From Rachycentron canadum (Eukaryota; Chordata; Actinopteri; Carangiformes; Rachycentridae): DNA of 64,000 bases. Location of the stretch: NCBI GenBank assembly GCA_038496675.1, contig CM076658.1, positions 8,971,627 to 9,035,626 on the forward strand, read 5' to 3'. Every line of letters begins with the position of its first letter. Position 1 is the first letter of the stretch. The translations under genes and the position numbers were made by a program. Below, piece by piece: positions 14,584-28,500 of this stretch. The notes below the pieces were generated by a model. It made no database searches. It was not told where the DNA came from and saw only the letters and a list, made by a program, of their open reading frames with translations.

Positions 14584-14804
14584 AAAACACATATATACAT
14601 ACACACATATACACACGTATGAGGAATATAAGGGGAATGCAATTTAGCAATTTTAGGCTGTCAGGTGAGTAGATGGCTATGGGGGAATCAGGAGACTGGA
14701 AGGTAGAAGGAGCAGAGGTTACTGTGGGGCAGGTGAGAGTGGCATAGTCTAAAATGATAGCAGAGTTAGTGATAATGCCAAATGCATAGAATGACTGAAT
14801 AAAT

Positions 14805-15045
14805 CAAGTGTGACATTTGGTCTGAGTGAAGTATCTCAACAACCAGTGGATCGACTTCCCAGAAATTTGGTCGCACCATTAATGTCCCCGCTCTCACTTT
14901 TCATCAGGTTAAAATTCAAATTTGTCTAAAACTTTGATTTACGACCAAAACAAACAACTGCACATTGTGTTTGCTTTACGAAACAATAGCTGACTTTAGC
15001 GTTTAGCATGGTTAACAACCTCACAGAGCCACAAACATGGTCATG
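14805..15045 (-). repeat. Interspersed fish repeat, copy D (inverted)
   Basis: Reverse-strand copy of the same family. The segments TCTCAACAACCAGTGGATCG, CCCAGAAATTTGGTCGCACC, ACTTTGATTTACGACC and GTTTAGCATGGTTAAC correspond to the reverse complement of the plus-oriented copies. Confidence 0.55.
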
Positions 15046-17689
15046 GATTTTTGGTGCTGTTGATTTGTCAATAATGCAATGTTTTACCAACCAGCCTAAA
15101 GCTGTCTTTGTGTCCATATTTTTCTGCCTGCTTTCAGCTCTGACCTTCAGTGTGCACCTGCACACAATAGAAGCTTTATTACCTGGAGACACACTGCACA
15201 GCGTACACCACCTGCACTGCCTTTCTTTCTCTGGATCACATCCTTCTATATTTCCATAAAATATTCACTCATACATTGTTTGTGGTGCTGGTGGTGTTTG
15301 GATAAAATGTGCAGTTACTCAAACTTCAGCAGCTTGCAGATTATGGATTGTGCATCATACATGCAGTGTTTTGGTGGCTCATTCATTAGTTTTTTTCTTT
15401 CCCGGATGTAGTAGGTACAGTGAGAAAGGCAGAATGTAATTCCTCTGGGCAAACATTAATTTTCTCACTCTCCTTCAGTCCTGTAACACGGTTTGTAGAC
15501 ATAACACACAATTCTGATATTGTCCTTGGTTCGATGGATTTCTGCCTGCACTGCAGAGGAATCATAAGTCTGGAAGTGCAATCAGCAGGAGAGACAAGAG
15601 AGACAGGGAAAGAGAGGCACCAAATCTCACTGATATTCTTGAAGACAGTGCCAAATGTTCTCCTCAAGGGCTAGCTATCTATTCTCTACCCGTATGCTTG
15701 TATGTTATGAGGGGGGTTGAGGTCTGCAAGCTCACACAACGAGCTGGAAAACAAAATTAAATGCAGTGAATATCTCAGGAGGAAGGAAACTCCACATCAA
15801 CAAAAACACTGTTCTCTGGATATAGGAATTTCAGGTTTTGTATAGTCAAATAGTTTGATAGTTTCATATGAAAAATGTTAAAATCAGCTGCACCATATAA
15901 TAATAAGGCTGAGAAACATGAGCTTAAGTAATGTATTAACTAACAGTCTTGATTTAACAGTTCATTCAGGATGTGTTTTGAATTTCTTACCATGAGACTA
16001 GTTAAAACGTAATGGCTCCTCAATTAATGCATGTTAATAGTTTCTTCACACACTAATTTTCAATGAAAAATATTTTTGTGTCTTTATGGAAATGGGTACT
16101 GTTCTGCTTTCAGCTGTCCCCCTACACCTTCACATTTTTTAGTTCACTCTCACGTGACATCATTTTCGGCTGCAGCTGTTTTCAAAACTTGACTGTACAC
16201 TATCTGTTCAGCACCAAATAGCAGACAGGTGCTTAGGTCTGTGAAGCAAGTGTGTTCAACAACTGAAGAGTCAGAAGTTTCCCTGATGAGTGGAGACCAA
16301 ACACAGAGCTAAAAGAGAGTGAATAACTGGACTCACACTCACCATTTGACCACAGACATGACTCTAAAATTTGCTGACAGTTTCACCATGTCAATAAATA
16401 AATTATTGCCATTATTGTTATAGATTAAAAAACTAATTTCAAAAATTAACTTTCATCCACTGTTGAGCTATTTAGTGCTGATTAAACACATACTGTGAAT
16501 TTTAATAATTAGTGCCTTAATGGTGAGCTACAGACATTTATGATAGATCCTAAATTAATTCTTGCATTTAATCATCCTGTGTAATTTTGACTTAAATTAT
16601 CTTTTGTTCCCTTATCAAAAGATAATCATAGATACCTTGTTATCACAGCGTTTTTCATTTGCACGCAGATAAGACTGTCGCAATCTCTGGTGAAGTTGTT
16701 CTGCCAAGGTCACTCTGGATGATGAGGAGGGAGCATGCCAGGAAGACAACACCACTCACCAAGACAAGCGGTCGTAATCAGAGAGAGTGAAGCTATAATC
16801 AAACATAGACCTCCAGTAGAAAACAGACAAAGCATGACAAAAGAATAGAAAAAAAAAAACAGAATCACAGTGAGAAAGCAAGGAATTTGATAAAAATACA
16901 TCAGAAGTAAAGCCTTTAATCATAGCGGGAGAAAGGGACAACGGGAAGCTATGTGGATTATAAATTATGGGGGGGGGGCAGAGTACAGACAGAGTGGGAG
17001 AGGTGGACAGAAAGAGGAGACAGAAGGCGGGATCAAGTAGATGGAGAGGTGCAGGGTGGTGGTATTTTTAACATGTTCTAATCAGAGCCAGCATATCAAA
17101 TATGGCCTGTTGCAAATACGCCCTCTCAGTTAATCAGAGCGGAGAAATACAGAGGAAAGTTGGATACTGATGCCAGAACAATACTGTGGAAAGCCAGACT
17201 CAAATATGCTGCATAAAGAAGAGGATTTGGTGTGTACAGCATACGGAAATGAGGACAGAATGGAGTCAATTCGCCTCCTTACTTAAATCTTTTCCACATG
17301 AAAGGTTCTTCCTGTAGACTCAGGGGTTTAATAAGATGGGGGGGGGGGTGTTTTCACCCCATCTCATCTTCAGCCAGCTCACTGGGCTGAGGAGGGCTGA
17401 GCAGGAAAAGAAGGAGGAGATGAGTTGCGTCTGAAGGCAGGCATGGCACGGATGGACTCTGAGAGGATAAAATCAGACTGTTTTCTTCATGTTTGCTTGC
17501 TCACCCTGCTCTTGCTCCTCACCATATAATCCTGGCAGGTGGGTCTGTCCCATCTGACAACTTTAATAAATCCCAGCAGATTACCCGAGAAAATTATTGT
17601 AAATCCGAAAAACACTCAATTAAAACCAATCCTCTTCATTCACCAATAAACTGCCACAAACGGAGGAATCGTGTGTTACTCAGGTAGTG
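15046..17689. other. Intergenic DNA, no gene recognised
   Basis: No exon or RNA gene recognised. There are G-runs at 16970-16978 and 17337-17348. Composition is less AT-biased from about 16.9 kb onward. Confidence 0.4.
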
Positions 17690-18200
17690 TACAAATGACT
17701 TCATGTCACTGCAATTCCCCGACACACTGTCTGTTTGAATTACAGCATTGTTTTGAAAATGCAGCCAGGAGAGTTTTGGCGCCTGCCTGTTTTCTATGAG
17801 GAACAAATTGTTTCCTGTGCCTTTTTATGGCTTTGATAAATATTCATCTTGCTGATGCCTGTGTCCTGCTGCAGTGCAGTGTGTTGCAGAGCTGAGCTGC
17901 GAGGGATATTGATGAGCTGTGGGTCTGAGGATGCTCAAATCACACAGCAATCAGGCCTCATCATGGCTCCTGTGGCCAGATGATCAGTGCAGGCTTAACA
18001 CTCAGCTACAGCTCACGTCCTTTTTTTAACAGGGCATGACTGCACCCAGCCATTAGCCGGATAAAGCCACGCTCAAAGTGGTCGTCGCCTGGCGTTTCAC
18101 GCACTGATGGGATGCATTGCGATGTTTTCTAAACCCTGCTCAAGGGACCGAAAGTCTAATCCAATACAGAGGCGTTCAGTAGCATCCAGCGAGTGGTGGG
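17690..18200. other. Candidate conserved non-coding DNA
   Basis: A stretch of balanced base composition with no simple repeats, no recognisable transposon and no open frame of note. It includes ATTACAGCATTGTTTTGAAA and TGGCTTTGATAAATATTCAT. This is the look of a vertebrate conserved non-coding element, but conservation cannot be seen from one sequence. Confidence 0.2.
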
Positions 18201-21200
18201 ACAGTGCAGCAGCTTGTATGCACTCAGAGTCTTCCAGTGAAATCAGATGGGGGTGGGATTGTGCAACACTTTAAATGCTTCTTAGGAGCTGGATAGTGGA
18301 GGTTATTATCCAAAGAATCATGACAGGAATTCAATAACGGGCTTTTGTCCTATGAAATTTCACTCTTCCCATAAGGAGCCTTCTGTCTTTGCATCCCTTT
18401 CCACTCCTTCCTCTTTCTCTATCCCTCTGCTCCTCTGGGGGGAATGAGTTAAAAGCATAATACTGGGAGTACTTGAGTGCTGAGGATTCCTCTTGAATGC
18501 TAAATAGTCTTATCACATAGCACACTGCAGCACAGGATCTAAGGTACCGATGGGCAGTGAGGAGCTGAACAGACATCTGACAGGTCTGCATACTTAATGT
18601 TATACATGTTCCATTTGAACAGTCTACATACATAAGACTTGGTAATAATTTTGGTTCCAGGACATTGAAAACATACTGTTTTTAGTCTCTGTCTCTTGAG
18701 GCAGTGCTGCAGAGACATATTCTTATTGCTTGTATGCAAGTGCATATAGACCTATGTAAAGAATAAATAAATCTACATTAACACTGAATTAAAAGACTAC
18801 ACACAAGAAAATTCATTTAACTTAAACCACTAGAAATATGAAGCTCTGCGCAGCTTTCAGCAGCTTAATAGTTCGGTGTATTGGGTCTCTGGCTGCACAT
18901 AAACTCTACGATTGAGTGTGATGGTTCTCACAAGCCACAATATAAAACTGTAAACAAGCTTACAGACAAATCAAGTGGAAAAGGTAAAGACGCATTTGGT
19001 GGAAACAGAGCAGCTTGCAAGCGCGGACCAAAAAGAGACCCAGAGAGCAGAGATGAACATGAATATAAAGGGTACATAGGGTGTGAATCATTTGTAGTAA
19101 TTGTCTGATAATTGGTCTTAACTGCTGTTTTATTTCGCCTCATTCATTCATGGTCACAAAACAAAAAAAATTGCAGATAATAAGAAACAGTTCTGCATGA
19201 GATCTGTAACCATCCAGTATAATCCTTTATGGACAGGACTGGGCACATTACGCAGCTCTAAAAAGATGAGACAAGTGAGGTTTGTGAACTTGATTAAGTG
19301 CTGTGTTTTTTCATTGTCTCTTAAAATAGAAAACACTCTCTTTTTTTTTTTAACAAGAACACATAAATGTCTGGATTGTTCATGAAAAGCAAAAACATTA
19401 TTTACTATATAAATGTGTAATGAAAATAACTTTAAATTGGATGGATGGTTCTTGAAGTCTGAACTTGTCTTGACTCTATTTGCATCTGGGATTATGGTCA
19501 CACTTTACTTGACTATTAACACAATGTAGTTGGACTATATGGACATTTTTATATGTTTATTAATGTACAGTATTTACATATTAACATTTGGATTTGCTTT
19601 AAACTATGTTGCAATATGTTACAGAGAATCTATAAAATGTTAATGCGCTGCTTATTAATGCTAAATAGGGAAATTTAAAATGAAGTGTTAGATTGAAGAT
19701 ATAAAACACAGCATTTCCACATTTGTACAGTAAGTCCAGTGATACACTGACCATAATGTGACTCCATCCTGTCCCCCTCGGTAAAATAGTGCACCGGTGT
19801 GTCAACTACAGATGGTCTGTTTATTAGCAAGACAATATACTGAAATGCTGCAGAAACAGAAAAACTGGCCAGTGGATAATAAACCAAGCAGACTCACAGA
19901 TCAGATCGGACACAGAGAGTGCAGTAAACTCTGCATCTCCAAACCTTTCCCTCTCCATTAGTCCGTTCATGATTATATTTGTTTATTGTTTGTTTGTTTC
20001 CTCAGTCTCAGTCAGAATTTCTGTGGGTTTTGCAATGTTGTTCAGATAAAATATTAAAAGATGTGACCCTGGGCTCTGGAAAGTTATCATGACCATTTGT
20101 CACAACCTTTCGCATTTTTTTTTTTTTTTCTTTGTTTCAGTCCTACTGATGGTGTCTGTAGTTTTTCAGACACTTTGAGAATTAAATTGAAGCAGCTTTT
20201 TTGGGGCTCTGATAAAAATCAGACCCACTGATTGGATTTTATGACCAATTTGTTAATAATTATAATGTATTTTGAATACATCTACTTGGCATTCAGGGCA
20301 CAGACATCATGTAACACTTTCAAATTATAGACCTTTACACGGATCACACAGACAAAACATTTCATCTGTATAACACCCTGCCTACACTGTTCCTATCTGA
20401 GCTCAAATAAGCACGGTGGTATTGTGGGAGTCAGTCCTGACTGATTGCTTGTGCAGAAGGACAGGACGCTCTCACTCTGTTTGTGTGTGTGTGTATTGTA
20501 GCAAAACCATTTCCATCCTGTCTCTGTTCTAATTACATCTAACAGTCTTGTCAGGAATGATACTAAATGAGAGCACAGTTCAGACTGAAGACAGAAAACA
20601 GAGTACAAATAGCAAACTTTCTTTCTGCTCCCCCTCTTGGCCTCACACACAAACATACACACACATGAATACACACACACCAGGACTCTTGGTATCGTAA
20701 GCGAACCACAACATAAAGATTTAATGAAACTGTAGGGGATGTCGTCTGGTGGGGTTTAAATCTTTAAATGTTGCTATTTTTTACTGCTGAAGCAGGAGGA
20801 GAGTTTCCTGTGGTAATCCCTGTGTCAGTGGTCTTCTTCCTGCTCCCTTTGCCACAACAATTTCCCTGAGGCATAAATACATCGATGTCTGTATGATGTA
20901 AGTTTTGCATAACCCAAGAGCCGCTAATGTGCAGGGCTATGGGAGCCACAGAAGTGCAACAATGGATTAAAACTCACCAATAAAACGGTCAGAAGCATAT
21001 TTTTTCAGCAGAGAATTTGCTGTTAAAAATGATAAAACGCAACCTAATCCCAGAGGGCCGTGTGCTGTGTGTTGTGATCATTGTGCCACCTGCTCATAGA
21101 TGCTCCCGGAGGTTTTCAGGGGAGCTCAGCTCACATTGTGCATTGAGGGTAAGACTCCAGTGCCAAGCAGCACAGGAAGGACATGTCTTGGAGGAAACCT

Positions 21201-21655
21201 GGCTTGAGGCTTAATTCAAATCTAAAAAAACAGTGGTACTGACATAGATTTCATTTGACAGCCACCGCCCACTCTACGCTCAACTGCTCTCTCGCTCTCT
21301 CTTTCACTTTCTCACTTATTTTCACACTCTTTCTTCTCTGTCTCTATCTGACAGATACACACGCATTTACAAAATGTGATATAACAGCCCCCTGGAGCTG
21401 TAAACCACAGCGGGAATCCATAAAGAAGGCCTGTTAAGATGTTCAAAGGAAACCACAAAAAATGGCTGTAGCGGGCAGTTGAGCGGTGCCATTAACCAGG
21501 CGCCAGATCTGGATGTAACAGGATGTGTGTATGTTTTACTACATTCCCTAGATACAAAAACCACTATACCTTTGAGGCCTGACCCCTTTGTGGGGACTAC
21601 AAATACCATTCAGATGGCTCTGGCTCATAGACTCCGCTATACAGAGAAGGTCAAA
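18201..21655. other. Intergenic DNA, no gene recognised
   Basis: No gene, RNA gene or clear mobile element. A short (TG)n run lies at 20482-20494 and a T-run at 20117-20130. Open frames are short and overlap on both strands. Confidence 0.4.
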
Positions 21656-21905
21656 GGTTAAAGCTAGGGGGAGGCATTTAGTTGTGATGGTTAAGGTTGG
21701 GGTGATCAGGAACACAATATGTCAATGATAGATCCCTACAAATGTTGTAAGACAAGGATGTGAGTTTAAAGACTAGTTAAGTGAGGACAGCTTCTCCACT
21801 TGGGGACAAAACCCAGGTTCAAAATTAAATAAACTAAGCTGTGGTCACTGGTTAAGGTTAGAGTAAAGGTTAAGTGAAAGTTAAGTTAGTTTAGAGGAAA
21901 TAAAG
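21656..21905 (-). repeat. GAGGACC-type fish repeat, inverted copy
   Basis: Phrases such as GGCATTTAGTTGTGATGGTT, AAGTGAGGACAGCTTC, CACTTGGGGACAAAACC and repeated GGTTAAGGTTAG-like units match the reverse complement of the family at 29435. It is degraded. Confidence 0.5.
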
Positions 21906-21937
21906 TTATGTAGTTTCCCAAAAAGTGTCAGTTTGTA

Positions 21938-21960
21938 TGTGTGTGTGTGTGTGTGTGTGT
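21938..21960. repeat. (TG)n microsatellite
   Basis: Eleven to twelve TG units adjoining the degraded repeat at 21656. Confidence 0.93.
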
Positions 21961-22974
21961 ACATGTTATCATTTGGCTACTTTTAGTGACTGGCATCATT
22001 AGGCCAACTGCAGCAGTGCACTGTAGTGACTAAACCTCATGACATTTTGTGTCATACGTAGTTGCTCCACTTCCCACACTGTCTCAGAAGTTGCTCACTA
22101 TTGAGTGTACTATCAGTAAGTCCTCGTAAAAAAAATGAAATAATGTGTTTCACATTCAGCCAAAAGAAATTAGGCAGAAGAAAAAAAGGTTTGTACAGAA
22201 GGGGCTTTTTTGTGTGCAGTCAGTGGTGGAAACAACATTTACTAGTATGTCCTGCATACATATATTTCATAAACATGTTCATTCAGTACAGTTTGGAGGT
22301 AGCTTTTAAGGTCGTTTAACTTTCATCAGATCTAGGTTGGAGTCATGCAAAGCTCTGCAGGAAATGATCACATTGCAGGTGATAAAAGTTGTTCTGAAAA
22401 CAAATTAGAGGTACAGAAAGGTCTGATCAAGTAAAGGATTATCTGTGTGGGTGAACCATGGGTGTAGTCAGTCTGTGAAACATACAACTACTTATGAAAT
22501 ACTCAACCTCAACAAGCTGCATTCAAATGCTGCTCTCGTTTCAATAAGAACTTTTATTTGTATACTTTTATTTATTTGTATTTGTTTTTACTTTTAACTA
22601 TTGTCTGTAAGTTAAGGCTCTGAACACAAAAAAGACAGTCAGACGCAACCATATCTACAATATCTAGTTTTTAACATCAAATCTTAAAATCAGGAAAACA
22701 GACACCATCAATGCACCTTCTTTAAAAATACATGGAAGTAAAGCTGCCCTGAGATCAGTGCTTTTCAAGACCTTTAATTTATGAGATCCACAATAAAAAG
22801 AACAACGAGTACAAAGGGAGGAGAACAATAGTGTTACTGTCCATCGACAAATAATAGATAAAGACTGGCATCCTGTCGCTGTGGGCCTATAGTCTGTGCT
22901 GGAATGTGTACAGTCAATAAGTGTTGTGATGCCACCTAGTGGTCAAAAGAAAAATGCTGTCCAGTAAAATGACC

Positions 22975-23478
22975 TTAACCCATAAGAACCCAGACCCATT
23001 TCTCCTTCAAGGAAAATTATGGGGGACATAGGACGGACTAAATAGAGCACATAGAAATGTGTTCTATGTTCTCTATTTGGTCTGTCCTATGTCAAAGATC
23101 TGAAATGTTACATATATGTTACGATAAAGATATTTATCTGATTTGTTATATATCAATTAGTTCATTTAGTGTGTTTACAACAGGTTAAATGTAATAAAGG
23201 ACTTGTTATGAAAACATTAGAATTCTTAAATGGCTTGAATCCTCCCTTTATCAACAAAAACAAGCTTTTTAAATTTGGCTAGCTGGGCCCCTTGTGGTGA
23301 CCTGCCATCTTGGAAATGTTATGGGAAACACAAAGTCAGATGATCTGTCATATGACCTACCATGATGTTCAGCATGTGTCACTTAGGGAGTTTTGGTGAG
23401 TTAAGGTCAAGGGTAAAACTGTATGAGGAACTTTCCAGAACATTTAAAGGGCTTGTGACCTGTGTCACTGTGGGTTAA
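22975..23478. mobile_element. Putative TTAA-flanked MITE (piggyBac-like)
   Basis: The element begins TTAACCCATAAGAACCCAGA and ends CACTGTGGGTTAA, so both ends read TTAA followed by inverted CCC-type termini. TTAA is the target duplication of piggyBac transposons. Only about 7-8 bp of the termini are clearly inverted, so the boundaries are an inference. It is about 500 bp long, has no coding capacity, and contains a strong internal hairpin at 23025-23093. Confidence 0.45.
23025..23093. repeat. Long imperfect hairpin inside the MITE
   Basis: Arm 23025-23056 (starting GACATAGGACGGACTAAA) pairs with 23062-23093 (ending GGTCTGTCCTATGTC). There are only three mismatches in 32 pairs, around a 5-nt loop. 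Its size and pairing resemble a pre-miRNA, but a transposon-internal palindrome is equally likely. Confidence 0.85.
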
Positions 23479-25563
23479 ATGTGAGCACATCCAAACTCTA
23501 AAAATAATGAATAGATACATATTTAAACAATGTAATTCAAGTTTCTTTATTTGGTGGCAAACATATCTTCCTCATACACCCAGAGAAAAGGAGTCAGAGA
23601 AGTGTTCATTGGTGGTGACATGATAAAAACCCCTCTCAAAAACCTCTGACCACTGAAGAGAAGTAAATCTGTCTGCAGTTATCTGTCTGCAGTTAACTGC
23701 AGCGACTAGCTTGTCAAAGGGGAAATAAACCACAAAGTTCTTACTCTGTTTGCACAGTACATTCTCTATATAAAAAACACCATTGTTTGGCACGTAGCAT
23801 GTTCTGGCCAACTTTTTGCGCTTTTCTAAAATGTGTGTGGGGGGAGCAGCAGAACATCTTAAAAATGGCATGTATGCAGATTTCTGCAAGGCTGCACTAC
23901 ACTAATGTGATCACAACACAGTTTTACTAAGTGATATGGATGTATCTGTGTGTCTTTTGTATCAGCATATATGCACTAGCTCATCAATACGTCTGTGGCT
24001 CTAGGGGTCGAGGCTAAGATGCTAATTGTCCCCTTGGAATTATAAGGGACTATGTGACCTTTGTCAAACTTCATTATTCACATATTTGAATTCTGTGAAT
24101 CCATATTAACTTTATGTGAGGTGTTATCCTGAAAAAAAAGGTTCTTTCAGTTTTACTCTATGTAATGTAAAAACTTAAAATCTTAATATCTCAAAACTGC
24201 TCAGAATGAAGACAGAACCTTATAATGATGTAATGTTTCGTGAGGATGTTTTTCTTATTCACTAATGTGTTAACATGCTACCATTTACTAACTTGCACTA
24301 ACCATAAAGTAGATCAACAACCATGGTTAAATGTACCCTGATGATGGAACCTGAAGAACCAATATGAGCATTTCAGACTGTGTGCGATTCAGGGCTAAAA
24401 TGTGCTGTTATTAACTGATATAAACTGTAGAGACCAACATGTGTTATTTAGGTAGTCAACTTATTTTATCTATGGCTGCGAATGAAGCATTCTTTACATG
24501 TACACTATATTATATTGGCCCCTATCACTGTACCCTCTCCAGTACAGGTTTGGGATGTTTTTACTTCACTTGTATATTTTCATTTAATTTAATTTAATAA
24601 AACTTTATACTTCAACTTCTCTGAATTTCAGAAAGACACCACATCATACTGCACTACTTTCATTTTACAGCTGGTTATCAATTAGTTTTCCTGTTAAGAT
24701 TGGATGTTGCAGTGCTTTGCTGTTAAATTAACCATCAGTACTTAGTACTTAAAGTATACAACACATTGTTCATTTATGATATCAAATAATAATGTTGAAT
24801 GATACGATTAATTATTAATAATATCACATTCTGAATAGAGTTTTTCTACTTTTCATTAAATGCAGGATCTGAACACTTCCACTACTATTGTATATTCGAA
24901 CAAGATAATGGAGGATAGTTGTTGATTCTTTGTGTTCCAATAAAAATAAATCATGCAGCTTTGATTCCATGGTTTTTCATCATTTTTTATTGATCATGAA
25001 ATATTTGAGTGTCAAAGCTTTTACAAGTTTCCAAAGCACCATTCAGTGTGTGCAGACACCTGTTCATTCATCACTCAATTCACATCATTTAAACATATAC
25101 AACCTAATATTAAACAAAAAAGCAATTATAGCATGGGATCAACACACAAACAAGTTTATAAAAATATATAAAAATGACAAAGATAGAAAATTAAACTCAT
25201 ATAAAACAACATCTCTATATGCAAATATTAAGGCAATAAGGAGGATACAGCCATTTGTGACACGATATAAGATTTCCTTTTATCTGTATGGCTAGTTACA
25301 GTAACTTGCCTATAGGTGGCATAAAGGAGCATTTGTGAAAGTTGAGTTGAATCCTGGATTTGTAGCTCTATAATTATGAAGTAGATTTGGACACATGAAC
25401 TCTTTTCCAAACAGGCAAGACACAAATGCCAGTGTTTAGGAGGCAGCAAGGTTTTTCCTAAAATCTTGTTTCCTGCTTTGGTTTGCTTGTTGTCTGAAGA
25501 CATGTCTGTATCTGTGTCAGGCCAGTGCAGCAACAGCAGACATCCAGAAGCAGTGTTTCATTC
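23479..25563. other. Region downstream of jam2
   Basis: Non-coding. It contains a 14-bp tandem duplication (ATCTGTCTGCAGTT at 23667-23694) and, near 24250-24340, a degraded interspersed repeat (TGTTAACATGCTACCATTTA). The part above about 24,985 is probably jam2 3' UTR. Confidence 0.45.
24986..24991 (-). promoter_or_regulatory. Possible jam2 poly(A) signal
   Basis: TTTATT on the plus strand reads AATAAA on the minus strand, about 570 nt after the jam2 stop codon. This would give a typical 3' UTR length. No transcript evidence is available. Confidence 0.35.
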
Positions 25564-28500
25564 TCAGATCATAAAGGACTGAGTGTGTTTGTAGTGCTTG
25601 AGCTGTAGAGAGCAGAGAAACATGCAATGAACCAATTCCTTTAAGTTGCTGGGGCTATCAGCAATCTATCAGCAGCATTTAATGGCAACCAAAACTCACG
25701 ACAACAAGTAAAACAAGCCCGGACACGATAACAATCCCTTTGATCACTCACGTTGCGGGTGGGAGGAGGAGGAGGAGGATTGTAGGACTTGGTGCTGTAA
25801 GACAAAGGGTGGCAGTTCAGTCTGAGCTCATTACCAGTCAATAACACATAGCTACAGGTCAAACAAGAGGCAGAGTAAAAAATGAGGCACTCACCGTTTT
25901 GTTTTCTTTTCCTCTGTTCAAAAACACAACAAAGAGGAAGTGTAAGTGAAAAGGGTTAAATGAGTGCACACACACCAGTCCTTAATGCACTTATTCACTC
26001 TGGTAACAAAGGTTGTATCAGACACCACATACCACCAGGAGGAAATACTGCACTTCAGTTATTACAGAAACTATAATATTACAGCTTCATAAAAAACAGT
26101 TAAACGAACTCTAACCTCCAAAAACTACAACATTCAAATGTTGTTTACACAGTAATGCATCTGTAACAATAATTTCATTCATTATTAGTTAATATGGCAC
26201 ACAATAATTATCAGGGTTAATTTACTACATAATGAGAACTTTTACACTCCTGCATACAAACACCCTCTCCAGACCTCCTTAGGTCTTTTCACCTGACTGT
26301 GGTTTTACATTGATCATTACAACACAGCCAAAGTTGCTAAGGACAACTTATTGCAATATTAAATAAATGTCTGTTCAAGTTTCACTGAAAGAAGTGTCTT
26401 GAATAAAGAGAGGGTGATATTTATCTATGGGACAGATCAACAAAAAAAGTTTTCCTTCTATTTTATTTTAGTAATTTTCTTAAAAAATAGTTGCACTGAT
26501 GCAAATTTAGTTATTCAAGAAAAAATATTGAATATGAAATCAGTGAGTGACATGAAACCAAACAGACACACACTAAAATTCAACAACAATGCACTACTCA
26601 CTCTTGCAGCAGCCTCGGCGTCGGCAGACACACACACAGATGCAGCAGAAGAGGACGAGTGTGAGAAAACCTGCAGCTCCTGCTATCAAAATTGTCATAT
26701 TCAAAGGATCTAGAGGGAGGAGAAAGAGATTTCTTCCTCAGTCTCTGGTGAGAAGAGCATGACATGTGAACAGCAACGAGTCTTTTATCAAAATCACTTA
26801 CATTCAAGAACTTTCAGTTGTTGGGCCACACAACTTTTGGGTGCCCCCACACTGTTGGAGGACTCACAGCGGTACATCCCTGCATCAGTCTTTGACACAC
26901 TCTTAAACTTCTGCTCAGAGAAAGAGAAAGAAAGGTCAGAGGCCAAGTGCAGACGGCAACAGCTGTGTGGCTGTTGAATGTGTAAAACTGTGTGTTTGCA
27001 TTTGAACATGTGCGTGTGTATCTGTTGTACATGAGTCTTTAGATAATTTAGTGCATACTCACCAGCGTGCCCTTGTTTGTGTCGATGCTGTACGGAGTGT
27101 CTGCTGTGGACGTCAGGGCCTTGTTGTCTTTGTACCAGCGGTAGGTGGCAGGAGGAATGCTCAGCTTGTCCTTACAGAGGAGCTCCAGGCCTGAGCCAAC
27201 AAACACTGAGCTTGGCACCTCACAGGACGGGACATGAGGAGGCACTGAGGGAGCAAAGAGCTCAACTTGACTACATGTTAAATACTATAAATGCAATATT
27301 AATTCTATTGATGAATTTTGTTGTCTAGTGGGTATAGAGTGGTCATATCACTTATTTTTTATATCCAAGCACAAGTAAGTGGATTTGTTTTCAGATGAAA
27401 TTCCTCTAATGACTAAAAGACGCTGTTCTTCTGATTGAAAAGGCTCAGACTCTTTTTTCGGAAATAAAGAGTCTACAAGAACGTTTTGAAATGTCTGATA
27501 TTATCCATGCACCTATTATTTCCACTTGTTGTTGCACTGGGGCTACAAATGCAATTCACAATCTCCATTTGACCTAATCAGCACTGCCTTCTTGCTGGTG
27601 TGTGTTAAAAGCCCAGCAGCACTCAGCCTGGATCAAGGTGTCACTGGTACCGTTTATAACTTTAATAATTCTTTCCTTCAAATGCAAACAACACAAAATT
27701 TTCCAATTTTGATAAAGCAACAAGGTAACATTGCTTTTTTTACTGTCAGTAAGGATAGTTAGGATGAACAGAGACTGGATCATGACTGGGATCATTTTAA
27801 ACTCAAAATTGAAACTGTGGAATCAAGTTTATCTGATGCTTGTCGGTGAGTTTCACGGTTTTATTGCATCGTTCGTCAATTGTGTCTTTATAGATTTTCA
27901 TGTTTGTGCCTAAAACCTTCTCACATTATCATTATCATTATTTGTGGGTGCCTTTCAGTGCAATCAAGGACACCTTACACCACACAGTAAAAGATAAAAT
28001 GCAACAATTTACACGTGTACACAAACACATACCAAGCACATTGAGGTTTACAGTTGCCTCTCCCAGGCTGACGTGGTCCTCGCTGGCAGTCACCTCACAG
28101 CGATACTCCCCCGAGTCCTTCTGAGTAACAGAGTGAATCGTCAACGTTGCTCCTTCTATCTTTGCCCGGCCAACATATGAACCTGAGGTGGAAGGTAACG
28201 GAGAGATGAGCGTCATAATTATGAAAGGATGATGTCAAGAAAAGCAGTAACATGTCAGCTTTTTTAATTCGCTGCAACCAAAGGAATATATGCATGAAAA
28301 TCTGTCACTCACCAGTAAATCTGTTATTAAAGTACACAAACGTCACCCCCTTCCCTCTCTTCTTCCATTCGATTCGTGGGTTCTGATCTTTCTCTGTCCT
28401 GAACTCACAGGCCAACACGGCGTCTGAGAGGACAGGAAACAGTGTAATTATGAAACAACCTGGATGTAATGATAAGATTTAAAGAACAGAGCTACTGTCC

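Noticed and set aside
25228..25533. 101-codon minus-strand frame beside the last jam2 exon
   Set aside because: It falls in the probable jam2 3' UTR; the real last exon is 25564-25602, ending SFMI.
25..25563. The many 60-120-codon open frames of the first 25 kb
   Set aside because: Their lengths are what chance gives in DNA of this size. They overlap on opposite strands and none shows a family signature.
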